64,000 bases of DNA from Dyadobacter jejuensis (lineage in GTDB: Bacteria > Bacteroidota > Bacteroidia > Cytophagales > Spirosomataceae): contig NZ_QGDT01000001.1 of assembly GCF_003149085.1 (NCBI RefSeq), positions 496,001-560,000 of the forward strand. The letters are read 5' to 3'. Shown here in pieces: positions 7,108 to 15,923 of this stretch. Position 1 is the stretch's first letter. Each line of letters opens with the position of its first letter. The notes beneath the pieces are model-generated. The model was not told where the DNA came from and searched no databases. It worked only from the letters and a program-made list of their open reading frames with translations. The translations under genes were made by a program, and so were the position numbers.

Positions 7108-9960
7108 TTGAATTCATTGAATGGCCTAGAAGTGGATAGCCGAGACCTAATAGAAGTTCAAGGCGCCAGGGAGCATAATCTAAAAAATATTGATCTGGAG
7201 ATTCCCAGAAATAAGTTGGTGGTGGTCACCGGTATTAGCGGAAGTGGAAAGTCTTCCTTGGCGTTCGATACCATTTATGCCGAAGGGCAGCGTCGATACA
7301 TGGAGAGTTTTTCTGCTTATGCCCGTGGCTTTATAGGAGAAATGGAACGCCCCGATGTCGATAAGATCAGCGGCCTCTCGCCGGTGATCAGCATCGAGCA
7401 GAAAACGACCTCTCGAAACCCTCGTTCTACCGTAGGAACGGTTACTGAAATTTATGACTTTTTACGACTACTTTTTGCCCGTGCAGGGGTGGCTTACTCC
7501 TATGTGACCGGCCGGAAGATGGTGAAACAGTCGCAGGATCAGATCGTCAATCAATTGATGACCCAGTTTCTTAATAAGAAAACGATTATTCTGGCGCCGG
7601 CCGTCAAGGGAAGGAAGGGGCATTATCGAGAATTATTCGTACAAATAGCCCGACTAGGCTATAATAAAGTGAGAATAGATGGGGAGGTGCAGGATATAAA
7701 ACCCAAAATGCAATTGGATCGCTATAAGGTCCACGACATCGAAATAGTGATCGATAGGGTGGTTCCTAAGTCGGAGAAAGACGACCCCCAGTCGCGGTAT
7801 CGGGTGAGCCAGTCGGTGGCTACGGCCATCAAGCAAGGGAAAGGAGCGCTGATGGTACTGGATGAAAAAGGCAATACCTTCTATTTCTCTCAAAACCTGA
7901 TGGATCCCGAATCGGGAATTAGCTACGATGACCCCGCCCCCAATGCTTTTTCTTTCAACTCACCCTATGGCTGGTGCCCCACCTGCCAGGGCCTTGGCGT
8001 AGTCGATGATATTACCGAAGACTCCGTGATGCCCGACAAGTCCTTGTCGATCGCTAAGGGGGGGATAGCCCCGATGGGAGAATACCGCCAGGCATGGATC
8101 TTCAAGCAAATGGAGGTCCTGCTAAAGAAATATAAAGTTACCTTATCGACCCCACTAGCGAAATTTCCGGAGGAGGCCATCAAACTTGTACTCTACGGCA
8201 GTGACGAGCCAGTTCCTGTGCCTTCCAAAAAATACCCCGGTACCGAATGGGATACCAAATTTGAAGGGATTATTAATTTCCTTAAAAAACAGCAGGAGTC
8301 GGGCAATGAAAAGATTCAGGATTGGTTGAAAGATTTTATGATGATCAAAACCTGTCCAGATTGTTCGGGGAAACGACTTCGGACCGAGTCCCTACACTTT
8401 AAGGTAGACGGCAAGGACATCTCCGAATTGTCGGAGATGGATGTTTTGGATTTGTCAAAATGGTTGGTAGGCCTAGAAGAACGCCTCGAGGACCGTCAGC
8501 AGCTCATTGCCGCTGAGGTTCTGAAGGAGATACGGAAGCGAGTAGGATTTTTACTGGATGTAGGGCTCGACTACCTGACCCTGAACCGGTCCCTACGTAC
8601 ACTTTCGGGAGGGGAGGCCCAAAGGATCCGCCTGGCTACGCAGATAGGTACCCAGCTTACGGGGGTCTTGTACATCATGGACGAGCCTAGTATAGGCTTG
8701 CATCAGAGGGATAATGTAAGGCTGATCAACTCCCTAAAGAACTTGCGCGACTTAGGCAACACGGTATTGGTGGTGGAACACGACAAGGATATGATGCTGG
8801 CATCGGACTATATCGTCGATATAGGGCCTGGAGCGGGTCGGCATGGGGGAAGTATTGTAGGAGCCGGAACTCCCGAAGTATTTGTAAAAAATGGGACCAT
8901 TACCGCCGATTACTTAAGTGGTAGGCAGCAGGTAGAGGTGCCCACAAAACGTCGTAAGGGCAACGGCCTGACTTTAAGCCTGAAGGGCTGTACGGGGCAT
9001 AACCTCAAAAATGTTCAGATAAACCTTCCCTTAGGCACCATGATCACCGTATCGGGAGTAAGTGGTAGTGGCAAGTCCTCCCTAATTCATGAAACGCTGT
9101 TTCCTTTACTCAATCAGCACTTCTACAAATCGCGCCGAGAGCCTCTCCCCTATAAGAGTATTGAAGGCCTAGAGCATATTGATAAGGTGATAGAGGTGGA
9201 CCAGTCGCCCATAGGGCGTACACCACGGTCCAACCCGGCTACTTATACGAATATGTTTACCGATATTCGGTCTCTTTTTGCGGAATTACCCGAGTCGAAA
9301 ATCAGAGGTTATAAGCCGGGGAGGTTCTCCTTTAACGTAAAAGGGGGGCGCTGCGAAGACTGTGAAGGGGCCGGTAGGAAACGGATTGAAATGGATTTCT
9401 TGCCCGATGTGCATATCGACTGCGAAACTTGTAAAGGCAAGCGTTTTAACCGTGAAACATTAGAGGTCCGCTTTAAGGGTAAGTCGGTGGCCGATATTTT
9501 AGATATGACCGTAGAAACGGCCTTGTCGTTTTTCGAAAATCAACCCCGGATTTTAAGGAGGGTGCAAACGCTTTTCGATGTGGGGTTGGGTTATATCACC
9601 TTAGGGCAGCATGCTACGACGCTCTCGGGAGGAGAGGCCCAAAGGGTGAAGCTTGCGGAAGAGCTTTCTAAGCGCGATACAGGTAAGACCCTTTATATCC
9701 TCGACGAACCCACTACCGGGCTACATTTTCAGGATATCAAACATCTGTTGCTGGTCTTGCAAAAATTGGTAGAAAAGGGAAATACCGTTCTAGTGATTGA
9801 GCATAATATGGATGTGATCAAAGTGGCCGATTATGTGGTCGACATGGGCCCCGAAGGGGGAGGCCAAGGAGGCAAGGTGGTGGCTGCGGGTACCCCCGAG
9901 AAGGTGGCCAAGGTGAAGGCCAGTCATACCGGACATTTTCTAAAAACAGAATTGCAATGA
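7108..9960 (+). CDS. uvrA: UvrABC excinuclease subunit A
   Basis: DNA damage-recognition ATPase of nucleotide excision repair, which loads UvrB on lesions; 950 residues is full length. It has two ABC ATPase modules: Walker A GISGSGKSS near residue 43 and GVSGSGKSS in the second half, each with an SGGEAQR signature (SGGEAQRIRLATQIG and SGGEAQRVKLAEEL). Cysteine pairs of the zinc modules are visible at CPTC, CPDC and CEDC...CETC. The start is a TTG at 7108; no ATG nearby gives a natural N-terminus, and residues DLIEVQGAREHNLKNI begin the conserved part. An 11-bp sequence shared with the TetR-linked operator sites lies at 7091-7101, just upstream. Confidence 0.97.
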   Translation: MNSLNGLEVDSRDLIEVQGAREHNLKNIDLEIPRNKLVVVTGISGSGKSSLAFDTIYAEGQRRYMESFSAYARGFIGEMERPDVDKISGLSPVISIEQKTTSRNPRSTVGTVTEIYDFLRLLFARAGVAYSYVTGRKMVKQSQDQIVNQLMTQFLNKKTIILAPAVKGRKGHYRELFVQIARLGYNKVRIDGEVQDIKPKMQLDRYKVHDIEIVIDRVVPKSEKDDPQSRYRVSQSVATAIKQGKGALMVLDEKGNTFYFSQNLMDPESGISYDDPAPNAFSFNSPYGWCPTCQGLGVVDDITEDSVMPDKSLSIAKGGIAPMGEYRQAWIFKQMEVLLKKYKVTLSTPLAKFPEEAIKLVLYGSDEPVPVPSKKYPGTEWDTKFEGIINFLKKQQESGNEKIQDWLKDFMMIKTCPDCSGKRLRTESLHFKVDGKDISELSEMDVLDLSKWLVGLEERLEDRQQLIAAEVLKEIRKRVGFLLDVGLDYLTLNRSLRTLSGGEAQRIRLATQIGTQLTGVLYIMDEPSIGLHQRDNVRLINSLKNLRDLGNTVLVVEHDKDMMLASDYIVDIGPGAGRHGGSIVGAGTPEVFVKNGTITADYLSGRQQVEVPTKRRKGNGLTLSLKGCTGHNLKNVQINLPLGTMITVSGVSGSGKSSLIHETLFPLLNQHFYKSRREPLPYKSIEGLEHIDKVIEVDQSPIGRTPRSNPATYTNMFTDIRSLFAELPESKIRGYKPGRFSFNVKGGRCEDCEGAGRKRIEMDFLPDVHIDCETCKGKRFNRETLEVRFKGKSVADILDMTVETALSFFENQPRILRRVQTLFDVGLGYITLGQHATTLSGGEAQRVKLAEELSKRDTGKTLYILDEPTTGLHFQDIKHLLLVLQKLVEKGNTVLVIEHNMDVIKVADYVVDMGPEGGGQGGKVVAAGTPEKVAKVKASHTGHFLKTELQ

Positions 9961-10000
9961 AATAGTGTCAATCTGGGGGCTTATTAGTCCCTGGATGATA

Positions 10001-10582
10001 TTAAACTTGCTCACCAAGGTTGAAGCATCGCCGGCAACGTGCCTGATACAGGTCTGTTTCGCCCAAAAGGATGCGGTCGTCGGAGGGCGATAGCCGATAG
10101 GAGTGCGAAGCTACTTCGCCACATACCATACAAATAGCGTGGACTTTGGTGACGTATTCGGCTATGGCCATGAGTGGAGGCATGTTCCCGAATGGCTTTC
10201 CCAAATAATCCATGTCGAGCCCGGCTACGATGACCCTACGGCCCTCGTTGGCCAGCTGGTCGCATACGGCTACCACCGACTCGTCAAAAAACTGGGCTTC
10301 GTCTAACCCCACAACCTCACTGTTGCCAACATGCTCTAAGATGGTGGTGGCGCTGTCTACGGGCATAGAGGCCACCGAATTATCGTTATGAGAGACAATG
10401 TTCTGCTGGTGGTAGCGTTTATCCATCGCGGGTTTAAAGATCATTATTCTTTGTCGGGCAATTTTGGCACGGTTTAATCGCCGAATTAGCTCTTCGGTTT
10501 TTCCGGAGAACATGGAACCACAAATTACTTCTATCCATCCCGTTTTTGGGTTTTGTCTTTTATGCGAGGGTTCTATAAACAT
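10001..10582 (-). CDS. tdk: Thymidine kinase
   Basis: Type II thymidine kinase that phosphorylates thymidine for salvage; 193 residues, normal length. Walker A is GSMFSGKT at residues 22-29, the DEAQFF motif with catalytic E95 is at 94-99, and four zinc cysteines are at 151, 154, 183 and 186. It converges on uvrA with a 40-base gap and is divergent from the conserved gene at 10680; the 97-base gap between them should carry both promoters. Confidence 0.97.
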   Translation of the reverse strand: MFIEPSHKRQNPKTGWIEVICGSMFSGKTEELIRRLNRAKIARQRIMIFKPAMDKRYHQQNIVSHNDNSVASMPVDSATTILEHVGNSEVVGLDEAQFFDESVVAVCDQLANEGRRVIVAGLDMDYLGKPFGNMPPLMAIAEYVTKVHAICMVCGEVASHSYRLSPSDDRILLGETDLYQARCRRCFNLGEQV

Positions 10583-10679
10583 CTTTCAGGTGCGAAGGCC
10601 AAGGAGGCGGCTAATTTTTTAATATCTTTACAAATCAAGCACAATTTTTAAAACAATCTGTAAAAAATTCTGATTCGTT

Positions 10680-11786
10680 ATGTCGAATGGTTTGAATTCA
10701 AATGCTATCCAACAGTATGCCACTGGTTTTGCCACTTTGGTGCTTAATGAGGCGTATGATGCTAAAAATATAATATCAGGAGGAGATTTACTGAAACTTA
10801 CTCCCGTGAGGCAGGTTAATTTAGGAGTGCTTAATCGCCTTTTTGAAACCTGGAAAGGCAACGCCGAGTCGTTTAGAAGTGCGTACTTCGACTTTGAAAA
10901 TGAGTCGGTCAAACAGGCGCTTAGCAGCTTTATGAATACCGTTTCCCAGCATATCGCCGTGAAAAGGGCGGATCTGGAGCCTCTGCTTGTCGCTTCTACC
11001 ATAGAATCCTTGGAGCTATTGCTGGTTCCCGCCAAATACTTTAAGGAGAAAATTATTACCCGCGCCGACGAAGGATTTAGCTATGCGGTGTCCGAACAAC
11101 TTTTTAAGTATACCCATATTCATAAAGCTGTAGCCGAAAAATTGGCGCATCAGTTAGCGGCTAGCGGCCAAACTTCCGTAAAGGTGTCGGAGGCCATCAG
11201 CTGGCTCGACGGCGCTTTGGAAGCCAAGGAGGAGGCGTTGGAAGGCTATGTCTCGCAGTTTAGTGAAATACGGAATCTCAATTTATCCGATTTTCAACAG
11301 GAAAAAGAAGAGCAAGCAGCGGCGATGCCGGAGATTAAGGAAGGTACGTCTTTTTTTGACTCCGCATTAAAGGATATAGAATCTGCTCCAGTGGCAGTAC
11401 CCAAAGAACGGAATGTAGCCGTGCTTTCTGAAATCGTATCCAAGGCTAACCATACTTCAACCCCTATGGAGCGCGAATCGCTCAATAGCCGGTTTAAAGT
11501 CGATATTCCCAAGCCTGCCCAAGAGCATTCCTATGGGCATGTGTCGGCGCGGGTCGACAGTATTGCCGGGTCCATCCCTTTAGGTCAAAGGTTTATGTTT
11601 GTCAATCAGCTTTTTAATAAGAACAGCGAACATTTCGATAAGGCAATATATGAACTAGATAGCGTCAAGAGTTTCGATGAAGCGAAGGACCTTATCTGGC
11701 ATCGGTATGCCTCTAAGTATGCCTGGGACGTCAATGGGGAAGCTGTAACTACTTTGTTGAGTATCGTAAAACGGAAGTTTCAATAG
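10680..11786 (+). CDS. Conserved Bacteroidota protein of unknown function
   Basis: A 368-residue soluble protein that I cannot assign a function. It has no signal peptide or membrane helix. Residues 1-240 are predicted mostly helical, with a charged acidic stretch (QQEKEEQAAAMPEIKEG) before a linker. The C-terminal 80 residues carry a pattern I recognise from other Bacteroidota proteins: SLNSRF, then DSIAGSIPLGQRFMFVNQLF, then ELDSVKSFDEAKDLI. It lies between tdk (divergent) and the PorV/PorQ-like gene, separated from the latter by a 15-bp stem hairpin. It may be a structural or adaptor protein; this is a guess. Confidence 0.75.
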   Translation: MSNGLNSNAIQQYATGFATLVLNEAYDAKNIISGGDLLKLTPVRQVNLGVLNRLFETWKGNAESFRSAYFDFENESVKQALSSFMNTVSQHIAVKRADLEPLLVASTIESLELLLVPAKYFKEKIITRADEGFSYAVSEQLFKYTHIHKAVAEKLAHQLAASGQTSVKVSEAISWLDGALEAKEEALEGYVSQFSEIRNLNLSDFQQEKEEQAAAMPEIKEGTSFFDSALKDIESAPVAVPKERNVAVLSEIVSKANHTSTPMERESLNSRFKVDIPKPAQEHSYGHVSARVDSIAGSIPLGQRFMFVNQLFNKNSEHFDKAIYELDSVKSFDEAKDLIWHRYASKYAWDVNGEAVTTLLSIVKRKFQ

Positions 11787-11817
11787 TCCAAACGGATCGG
11801 TGCTATTATCTCAGTTG

Positions 11818-11868
11818 CTAGGACCTATTCCTCCCATATTTTTTGTATATTTAAGGAGTAGGTCCTAG
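11818..11868. repeat. Long inverted repeat in an intergenic gap
   Basis: Arms CTAGGACCTATTCCT (11818-11832) and AGGAGTAGGTCCTAG (11854-11868) pair over 15 bp with one G-U pair; the 21-base loop is AT-rich. No T-run follows on either strand, so it may be a weak terminator for the 368-residue gene or a structure in the leader of the next one. Confidence 0.6.
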
Positions 11869-11905
11869 GAGCATAAGTCCAAAAAACCTATCCCATTTAT
11901 AGAGG

Positions 11906-11912
11906 AAGGAGG
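11906..11912 (+). promoter_or_regulatory. Strong Shine-Dalgarno that fixes the start of the PorV/PorQ-like gene
   Basis: AAGGAGG lies 7 bases before ATG 11920. The alternative GTG at 11914 is only one base from it and cannot be served by it. Such a perfect ribosome-binding site is unusual for Bacteroidota. Confidence 0.7.
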
Positions 11913-11919
11913 TGTGGCT

Positions 11920-12804
11920 ATGAGATGTAAGCGCCGTTTAGTAGGGCTGAAATGGTTATGGGTGTTTGGGCTCGTAGGAGGACTTGATTATTCGGGCTCG
12001 GTCCTTTTCGCTCAGGGTGAGCCCTTCGTGATGGGAGCACGTGCCTGGGGCTTAGGAAATGCAACGGTGACCCTATCCGATCCTTATGCTATAGGCAGCA
12101 ACGTAGCGGGAATTGCTACCATAACCGATCCCTTGATTTTTAGTAGCGTCGATACTTATTATTCCATTCCTGGTATTCATACCCTTACTTTTGGTGGCGT
12201 CCTGCCGATCGGTACCGACCGGGCAGGAGGTTTTACGATCTGTCGATTTGGCGATCAGCTTTACAACGAGGTGCATCTGGGAATAGGGGTAGGGCATAAG
12301 CTCGACTGGGCCAGCTTAGGCGTGAAAGTTAATTACCTACAAGTGGCCTATAACCTTCCATCTTGGGTAAGCAGCCAGCAGGCCGTTTCTGTGGAGCTAG
12401 GAGGGATCATTGAACTTTCGAATCAGCTATGCCTTGGCGCCCATATTTATAATCTATTGCAGGGCTCCTTTTCGGGAGCCGTTGGGAGTCGGTTACCCAC
12501 TGTTCTTAAGCTAGGTGGCCGCTATAGGCCCATAGAGGAGCTGTCATTAGTCTCTGAGATCAATAAGAACAGCACCCACCCTTTGGTTTTTAAAGTAGGC
12601 TTAGACTATCGGGTTTTTAAGGTTCTGAGCCTGCGCACCGGACTGTCGTCGGGCCCCATGACCCAGCATTTTGGAGCGGGTTTTAGGCTGGAAGCATTTC
12701 GGTTCGACTATGCCGTACATAGCCATCCGCACCTAGGATGGTCCCAGCACTTGTCATTGGGCTACCTTTTTATACGTCCTACGCCCGAGGATGGAACCCA
12801 ATAG
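11920..12804 (+). CDS. PorV/PorQ-like outer-membrane beta-barrel protein
   Basis: A 294-residue putative outer-membrane protein. The opening MGARAWGLGNATVTLSDPYAIGSNVAGIA matches the start of PorV/PorQ-type barrels (a glycine-rich GLG...N.A pattern like that of FadL-type channels), and alternating hydrophobic strands continue to the end, for example YRPIEELSLVSEI and FGAGFRLEAFRFDYAVH. The signal peptide follows a basic MRCKRRLVGLK head and probably ends at VLFAQG. PorV and PorQ work in type IX secretion as shuttle or attachment proteins, but similar barrels do other jobs, so a T9SS role is only possible. The ORF ends three bases before the convergent HMG-CoA lyase gene, leaving no room for a terminator. 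Confidence 0.68.
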   Translation: MRCKRRLVGLKWLWVFGLVGGLDYSGSVLFAQGEPFVMGARAWGLGNATVTLSDPYAIGSNVAGIATITDPLIFSSVDTYYSIPGIHTLTFGGVLPIGTDRAGGFTICRFGDQLYNEVHLGIGVGHKLDWASLGVKVNYLQVAYNLPSWVSSQQAVSVELGGIIELSNQLCLGAHIYNLLQGSFSGAVGSRLPTVLKLGGRYRPIEELSLVSEINKNSTHPLVFKVGLDYRVFKVLSLRTGLSSGPMTQHFGAGFRLEAFRFDYAVHSHPHLGWSQHLSLGYLFIRPTPEDGTQ

Positions 12805-12807
12805 GGC

Positions 12808-13659
12808 CTAAACTCCTTGCATGAGGGTCGAAAACTGTGCCTTACATGTTTCGAGCAAATCGAGATCTAAATTAAGTAATTCTCCTTCGTCCTGGCCAAA
12901 CTGGATAAGCCGCTCGGTGGGCATATTTCCCACGAGGTCGTCTTGCGCCATGGGGCAGCCTCCATAACCTAAAAGGGCCCCATCGAAACGCCGGCATCCG
13001 GCCTGATATGCGGCAGTGACCTTAGGCTTCCATTCTTCCGGTTTAGTATGGAAATGCGCCCCAAACTCTATTTCGGGATAGGTACCAATAAGTTCTGTAA
13101 AAAGAGCCGCTATAGCGTCGGGTTGGGCCAGGCCTACGGTGTCCGATAGGGAGAAGGTTCGGATATTGAATCCAGAAAGCTTTTGCACCCATTCCCCTAC
13201 GATAGTCGGGCTCCATGGGTCTCCATACGGATTGCCGAAACCCATGGAGATATACACGACTAACTCTTTGCCGTGTTCCATACATAACGTGCTTATTTCT
13301 TTTAACCTTACAACCGATTGTTCCATAGAGGCGTTCGTGTTGCGAATCTGAAAGGTATCGGAAATTGAAAAAGGGTAGCCAATAGCATGTATTTTTTCGA
13401 TGCTACAAGCCTGGGCAGCACCTCTGGCATTGGCTACTATGGCAAGCAAGCGGGTGTTGGACTTAGCGAGGTCTAGGCCCTCGACGACCAGCGCCGTGTC
13501 ACTTACTTGAGGCATGGCCTTGGGCGATACAAAGCTGCCGAAATCGAGGGTGTCGAAACCTACCTGAAGCAAACGGTTCAAATAGTCGATTTTGTCTTTG
13601 GTGGCAATAAAGGCGTTAAGGCCCTGCCATGCGTCTCGGGGGCATTCTATCAGTTTCAT
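12808..13659 (-). CDS. Hydroxymethylglutaryl-CoA lyase
   Basis: Cleaves 3-hydroxy-3-methylglutaryl-CoA into acetyl-CoA and acetoacetate, the last step of leucine breakdown. The 283 residues form the HMGL-like TIM barrel: the early LIECPRDAWQGL replaces the common EVGPRDGLQ, the SLSDTVGLAQP strand and GAHFHTKPEEW supply the metal-binding histidines, and the lid region reads GCPMAQDDLVGNMPTE, equivalent to GCPFAKGASGNVATED. In that lid the catalytic cysteine is kept (GCPMA). Bacteroidota members commonly look like this. No leucine pathway genes are adjacent. Confidence 0.88.
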   Translation of the reverse strand: MKLIECPRDAWQGLNAFIATKDKIDYLNRLLQVGFDTLDFGSFVSPKAMPQVSDTALVVEGLDLAKSNTRLLAIVANARGAAQACSIEKIHAIGYPFSISDTFQIRNTNASMEQSVVRLKEISTLCMEHGKELVVYISMGFGNPYGDPWSPTIVGEWVQKLSGFNIRTFSLSDTVGLAQPDAIAALFTELIGTYPEIEFGAHFHTKPEEWKPKVTAAYQAGCRRFDGALLGYGGCPMAQDDLVGNMPTERLIQFGQDEGELLNLDLDLLETCKAQFSTLMQGV

Positions 13660-13742
13660 AGGCGTGTCTGTTTAAGGAGCATACTGAAATCGAGATAGCC
13701 TGCTCCTAAGCAATATACATAAATGACATCTTACTGACTAGT

Positions 13743-14282
13743 TTATGGTAGCTTTTGACTGGCCTTTATTTGGTAGTGCAGCTGTACAAGTCCACTTTCG
13801 AAGGCTTTGCTCGAGAGTAGTTGGAGTCCTTCATAGGGTCGCGGCTCCTTAAACAAGGGAGTGCCTGCCCCCAAAAGCACGGGGATAATCGAGAGGATGA
13901 TTTCCTCGACAAGCCCTTCTTTGAGGAGTAGATGGACGATTTCGGCACCGCCGTCACAGAAAATATCCTTACCAGGTTTGTTTTTCAATTCGTTGACTAA
14001 GCTAGAGATATCACCGGTGTAGAACTGAATACGCCCCACACTGGGTCGAGCCTGGCGTGTAATTACGTAGCTGTCTTTGTCGGCATGCGGATATTCGGCA
14101 TGCCTGAGAACCCATTCATACGTCTTGCGACCGAGAATGACGGTGTCAATTCCATCAATAAATGCACCATAGCCATAGTCTTCCCCTTCTCGCTGTACCG
14201 TCGACAAAAAACTGAGGTCGTCATTGGGCTGGGCAATATAGCCGTCTACGCTCGTTGCAATGTAAAGGATTAGTTTTTTCAT
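13743..14282 (-). CDS. Dihydrofolate reductase/RibD C-terminal-family reductase
   Basis: A 179-residue stand-alone RibD C-terminal domain protein, a fold related to dihydrofolate reductase. Typical features are LILYIATSVDGYIA at the start, VILGRKTYEW for nucleotide binding and DIFCDGGAEIVHLLLKEGLV plus SIIPVLLGAGTPLF in the second half. Family members are NADPH-dependent reductases with mostly unknown substrates. It is too divergent to call folA. It is on the same strand as HMG-CoA lyase (83-base gap) and the signalling genes but seems functionally independent. Confidence 0.88.
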   Translation of the reverse strand: MKKLILYIATSVDGYIAQPNDDLSFLSTVQREGEDYGYGAFIDGIDTVILGRKTYEWVLRHAEYPHADKDSYVITRQARPSVGRIQFYTGDISSLVNELKNKPGKDIFCDGGAEIVHLLLKEGLVEEIILSIIPVLLGAGTPLFKEPRPYEGLQLLSSKAFESGLVQLHYQIKASQKLP

Positions 14283-14362
14283 TTTCTTTTTTCTTACAAT
14301 ATATGCAAACCCTTGCGGGTACTACCTATTGGTCTGTCTTCGTAAACGGCTATATTTAGGCA

Positions 14363-14779
14363 CTAATTTAGTACAATTTTACTGCTTATTTTTTGCTTTA
14401 CCACTTCCATATGTTCCAGCGTGAGGGGCTTGGTTAGAAAATCGAGGACGAGTGGATTTTTTTTGGCCCGGTCCAAATCCTGCTGGTCGATAGAGGAGGA
14501 AGTAATGACGATCCAGGTATTCTCTTTCTGGCGGTGTCCCTCCAAAGAACTTAACAAGTCCCATCCGTTATAAACGGGCATGTTGAGGTCCAGGAATAAG
14601 AGAACATTGGTATTTTTGTCTATATCTGAGATGATGTATTGCGAGGCTACTTTCCCGCTTTCGAAGACTAATGGGTCACTGTCCAAGTTACTTTTTTTCA
14701 AAAGCCTTTTTAATAGCATTACAAATATAGGGTCGTCTTCGACCATCATGACGCTTAGTTGGGTTGGTAGGTTACTCAT
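14363..14779 (-). CDS. Single-domain response regulator
   Basis: A 138-residue CheY-like receiver with no output domain. The acidic pocket is E14-D15-D16, the phosphorylation site D64 (FLDLNMP), the switch T93 (VITSS) and the conserved K117 (LTKPL). It overlaps the end of the REC-PAS gene by 8 bases, so the two are translationally coupled. It probably receives phosphate from the large kinase of the same cassette and acts by protein contact. Confidence 0.93.
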   Translation of the reverse strand: MSNLPTQLSVMMVEDDPIFVMLLKRLLKKSNLDSDPLVFESGKVASQYIISDIDKNTNVLLFLDLNMPVYNGWDLLSSLEGHRQKENTWIVITSSSIDQQDLDRAKKNPLVLDFLTKPLTLEHMEVVKQKISSKIVLN

Positions 14780-15791
14780 GTAAGTTGTTTCTTATTGATT
14801 TAGATTTTTTTACAATACTATTGATTACTTCATCTATCTCTGTGGCGGCATTGAAAAGATGATTCAAAATTTCTTTATGTTCTGGCCCTTCGAGTTCATC
14901 CTCTTTGAGTAGGTCAACAAGCCCCATAAGTCGGGCCACGGGGGCTCTTAGGATATGAGACTGAAGCCAGGCAATTTCCTTGAGCTGGTTGTTTTGTTCT
15001 TGAATGGCATTCATCTGATTGAACTTTTCGGTCACATCCGTGGCCAGTACGATTTCGGCCGGAATGCCATTAAAATCGATCTTACTTCCACTCGTTTCTA
15101 CCTGAATGACCGTACCATCTTTTTTTAGGTGACGGTAGGTATCCTTGCATTGGTGCGACTGTAACATCCGAGTTTTGGCCAATAATCCTTTTAGGACAGG
15201 GAGGTCGTCGAGGGAAAAGAGTTTGGGCAGCGCCATAGACAAAAATTCGTCCTCCGAATAACCATAATGCCGAATGGCCGCCTCGTTGACGTCTAGGAAT
15301 CGGAGGGTGTTCAGGTCGAAAACCCACATAGGAGCTGGACTTAGGTGGAACAACTCCATATACCGTTTTTTAGATATCCTTAAGGAATTTAAAAACTTAT
15401 CCCTTTGGATGGCATATAAGATGCTCTTATAGAGAATAAGGGCGTTGATAGTGTCTTTTAAAAGGAAATCAGAAACCCCCATAGATAAGGAACTGGTAGC
15501 GAAATTTAAATCGGCATAGCCCGTTAAAATAATAATAGGGATGGTCTGACTTATCTCCTTAGCGGCCACCAGCAGGCTTTCCTTATCGATATCGGGAAGG
15601 GTAAGGTCCAGTAAGATAAGGTCAAAATCTCTTTTGTCGGGAGAAATCAACTGCCGAGCTTCAGCGAAAGTTTGTATATGCAATAAAATAGGATTTAATA
15701 TATACTCATGCAAATAATCGTCTACGAGATAATAGTCGCCGGGATTATCCTCAATGATTAATATACGGTAAGCCGTCTTGTCCAGATTCAT
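14772..15791 (-). CDS. REC-PAS protein with a histidine-kinase dimerisation region but no ATPase domain
   Basis: A 339-residue signalling protein. Residues 1-125 are a receiver (E14-D15, phosphorylation site D62 in LLDLTLPD, T90, K112). Residues 145-260 are a PAS domain starting LFHLSPAPMWVFDL. Residues 265-335 resemble the dimerisation helices of a histidine kinase, with WLQSHILRAPVARLMGL placing a candidate phospho-accepting H279, yet the protein ends there and no HATPase domain follows. It could act as a phosphotransfer intermediate or dimerisation partner for the kinase at 15924-19808, 132 bases upstream. The start at 15791 is an ATG and gives an intact receiver. Confidence 0.88.
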   Translation of the reverse strand: MNLDKTAYRILIIEDNPGDYYLVDDYLHEYILNPILLHIQTFAEARQLISPDKRDFDLILLDLTLPDIDKESLLVAAKEISQTIPIIILTGYADLNFATSSLSMGVSDFLLKDTINALILYKSILYAIQRDKFLNSLRISKKRYMELFHLSPAPMWVFDLNTLRFLDVNEAAIRHYGYSEDEFLSMALPKLFSLDDLPVLKGLLAKTRMLQSHQCKDTYRHLKKDGTVIQVETSGSKIDFNGIPAEIVLATDVTEKFNQMNAIQEQNNQLKEIAWLQSHILRAPVARLMGLVDLLKEDELEGPEHKEILNHLFNAATEIDEVINSIVKKSKSIRNNLHE

Positions 15792-15923
15792 TTTAAAGCG
15801 TTTTCAGGTCGAGTATCCAGTTTTAAAAATTTTTGCTCTTTAGGTAGGGGTTAACTCTTTATTTTTTTACCAAAAAAATGAGCGCGCAGCCGAAAATCCA
15901 TGGATTAAGATTAAGGGCCTTTC

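Noticed and set aside
10628-11035. A 135-codon minus-strand frame opposite the 368-residue conserved gene
   Set aside because: The plus-strand gene has better codon pattern, a natural start and conserved C-terminal motifs.
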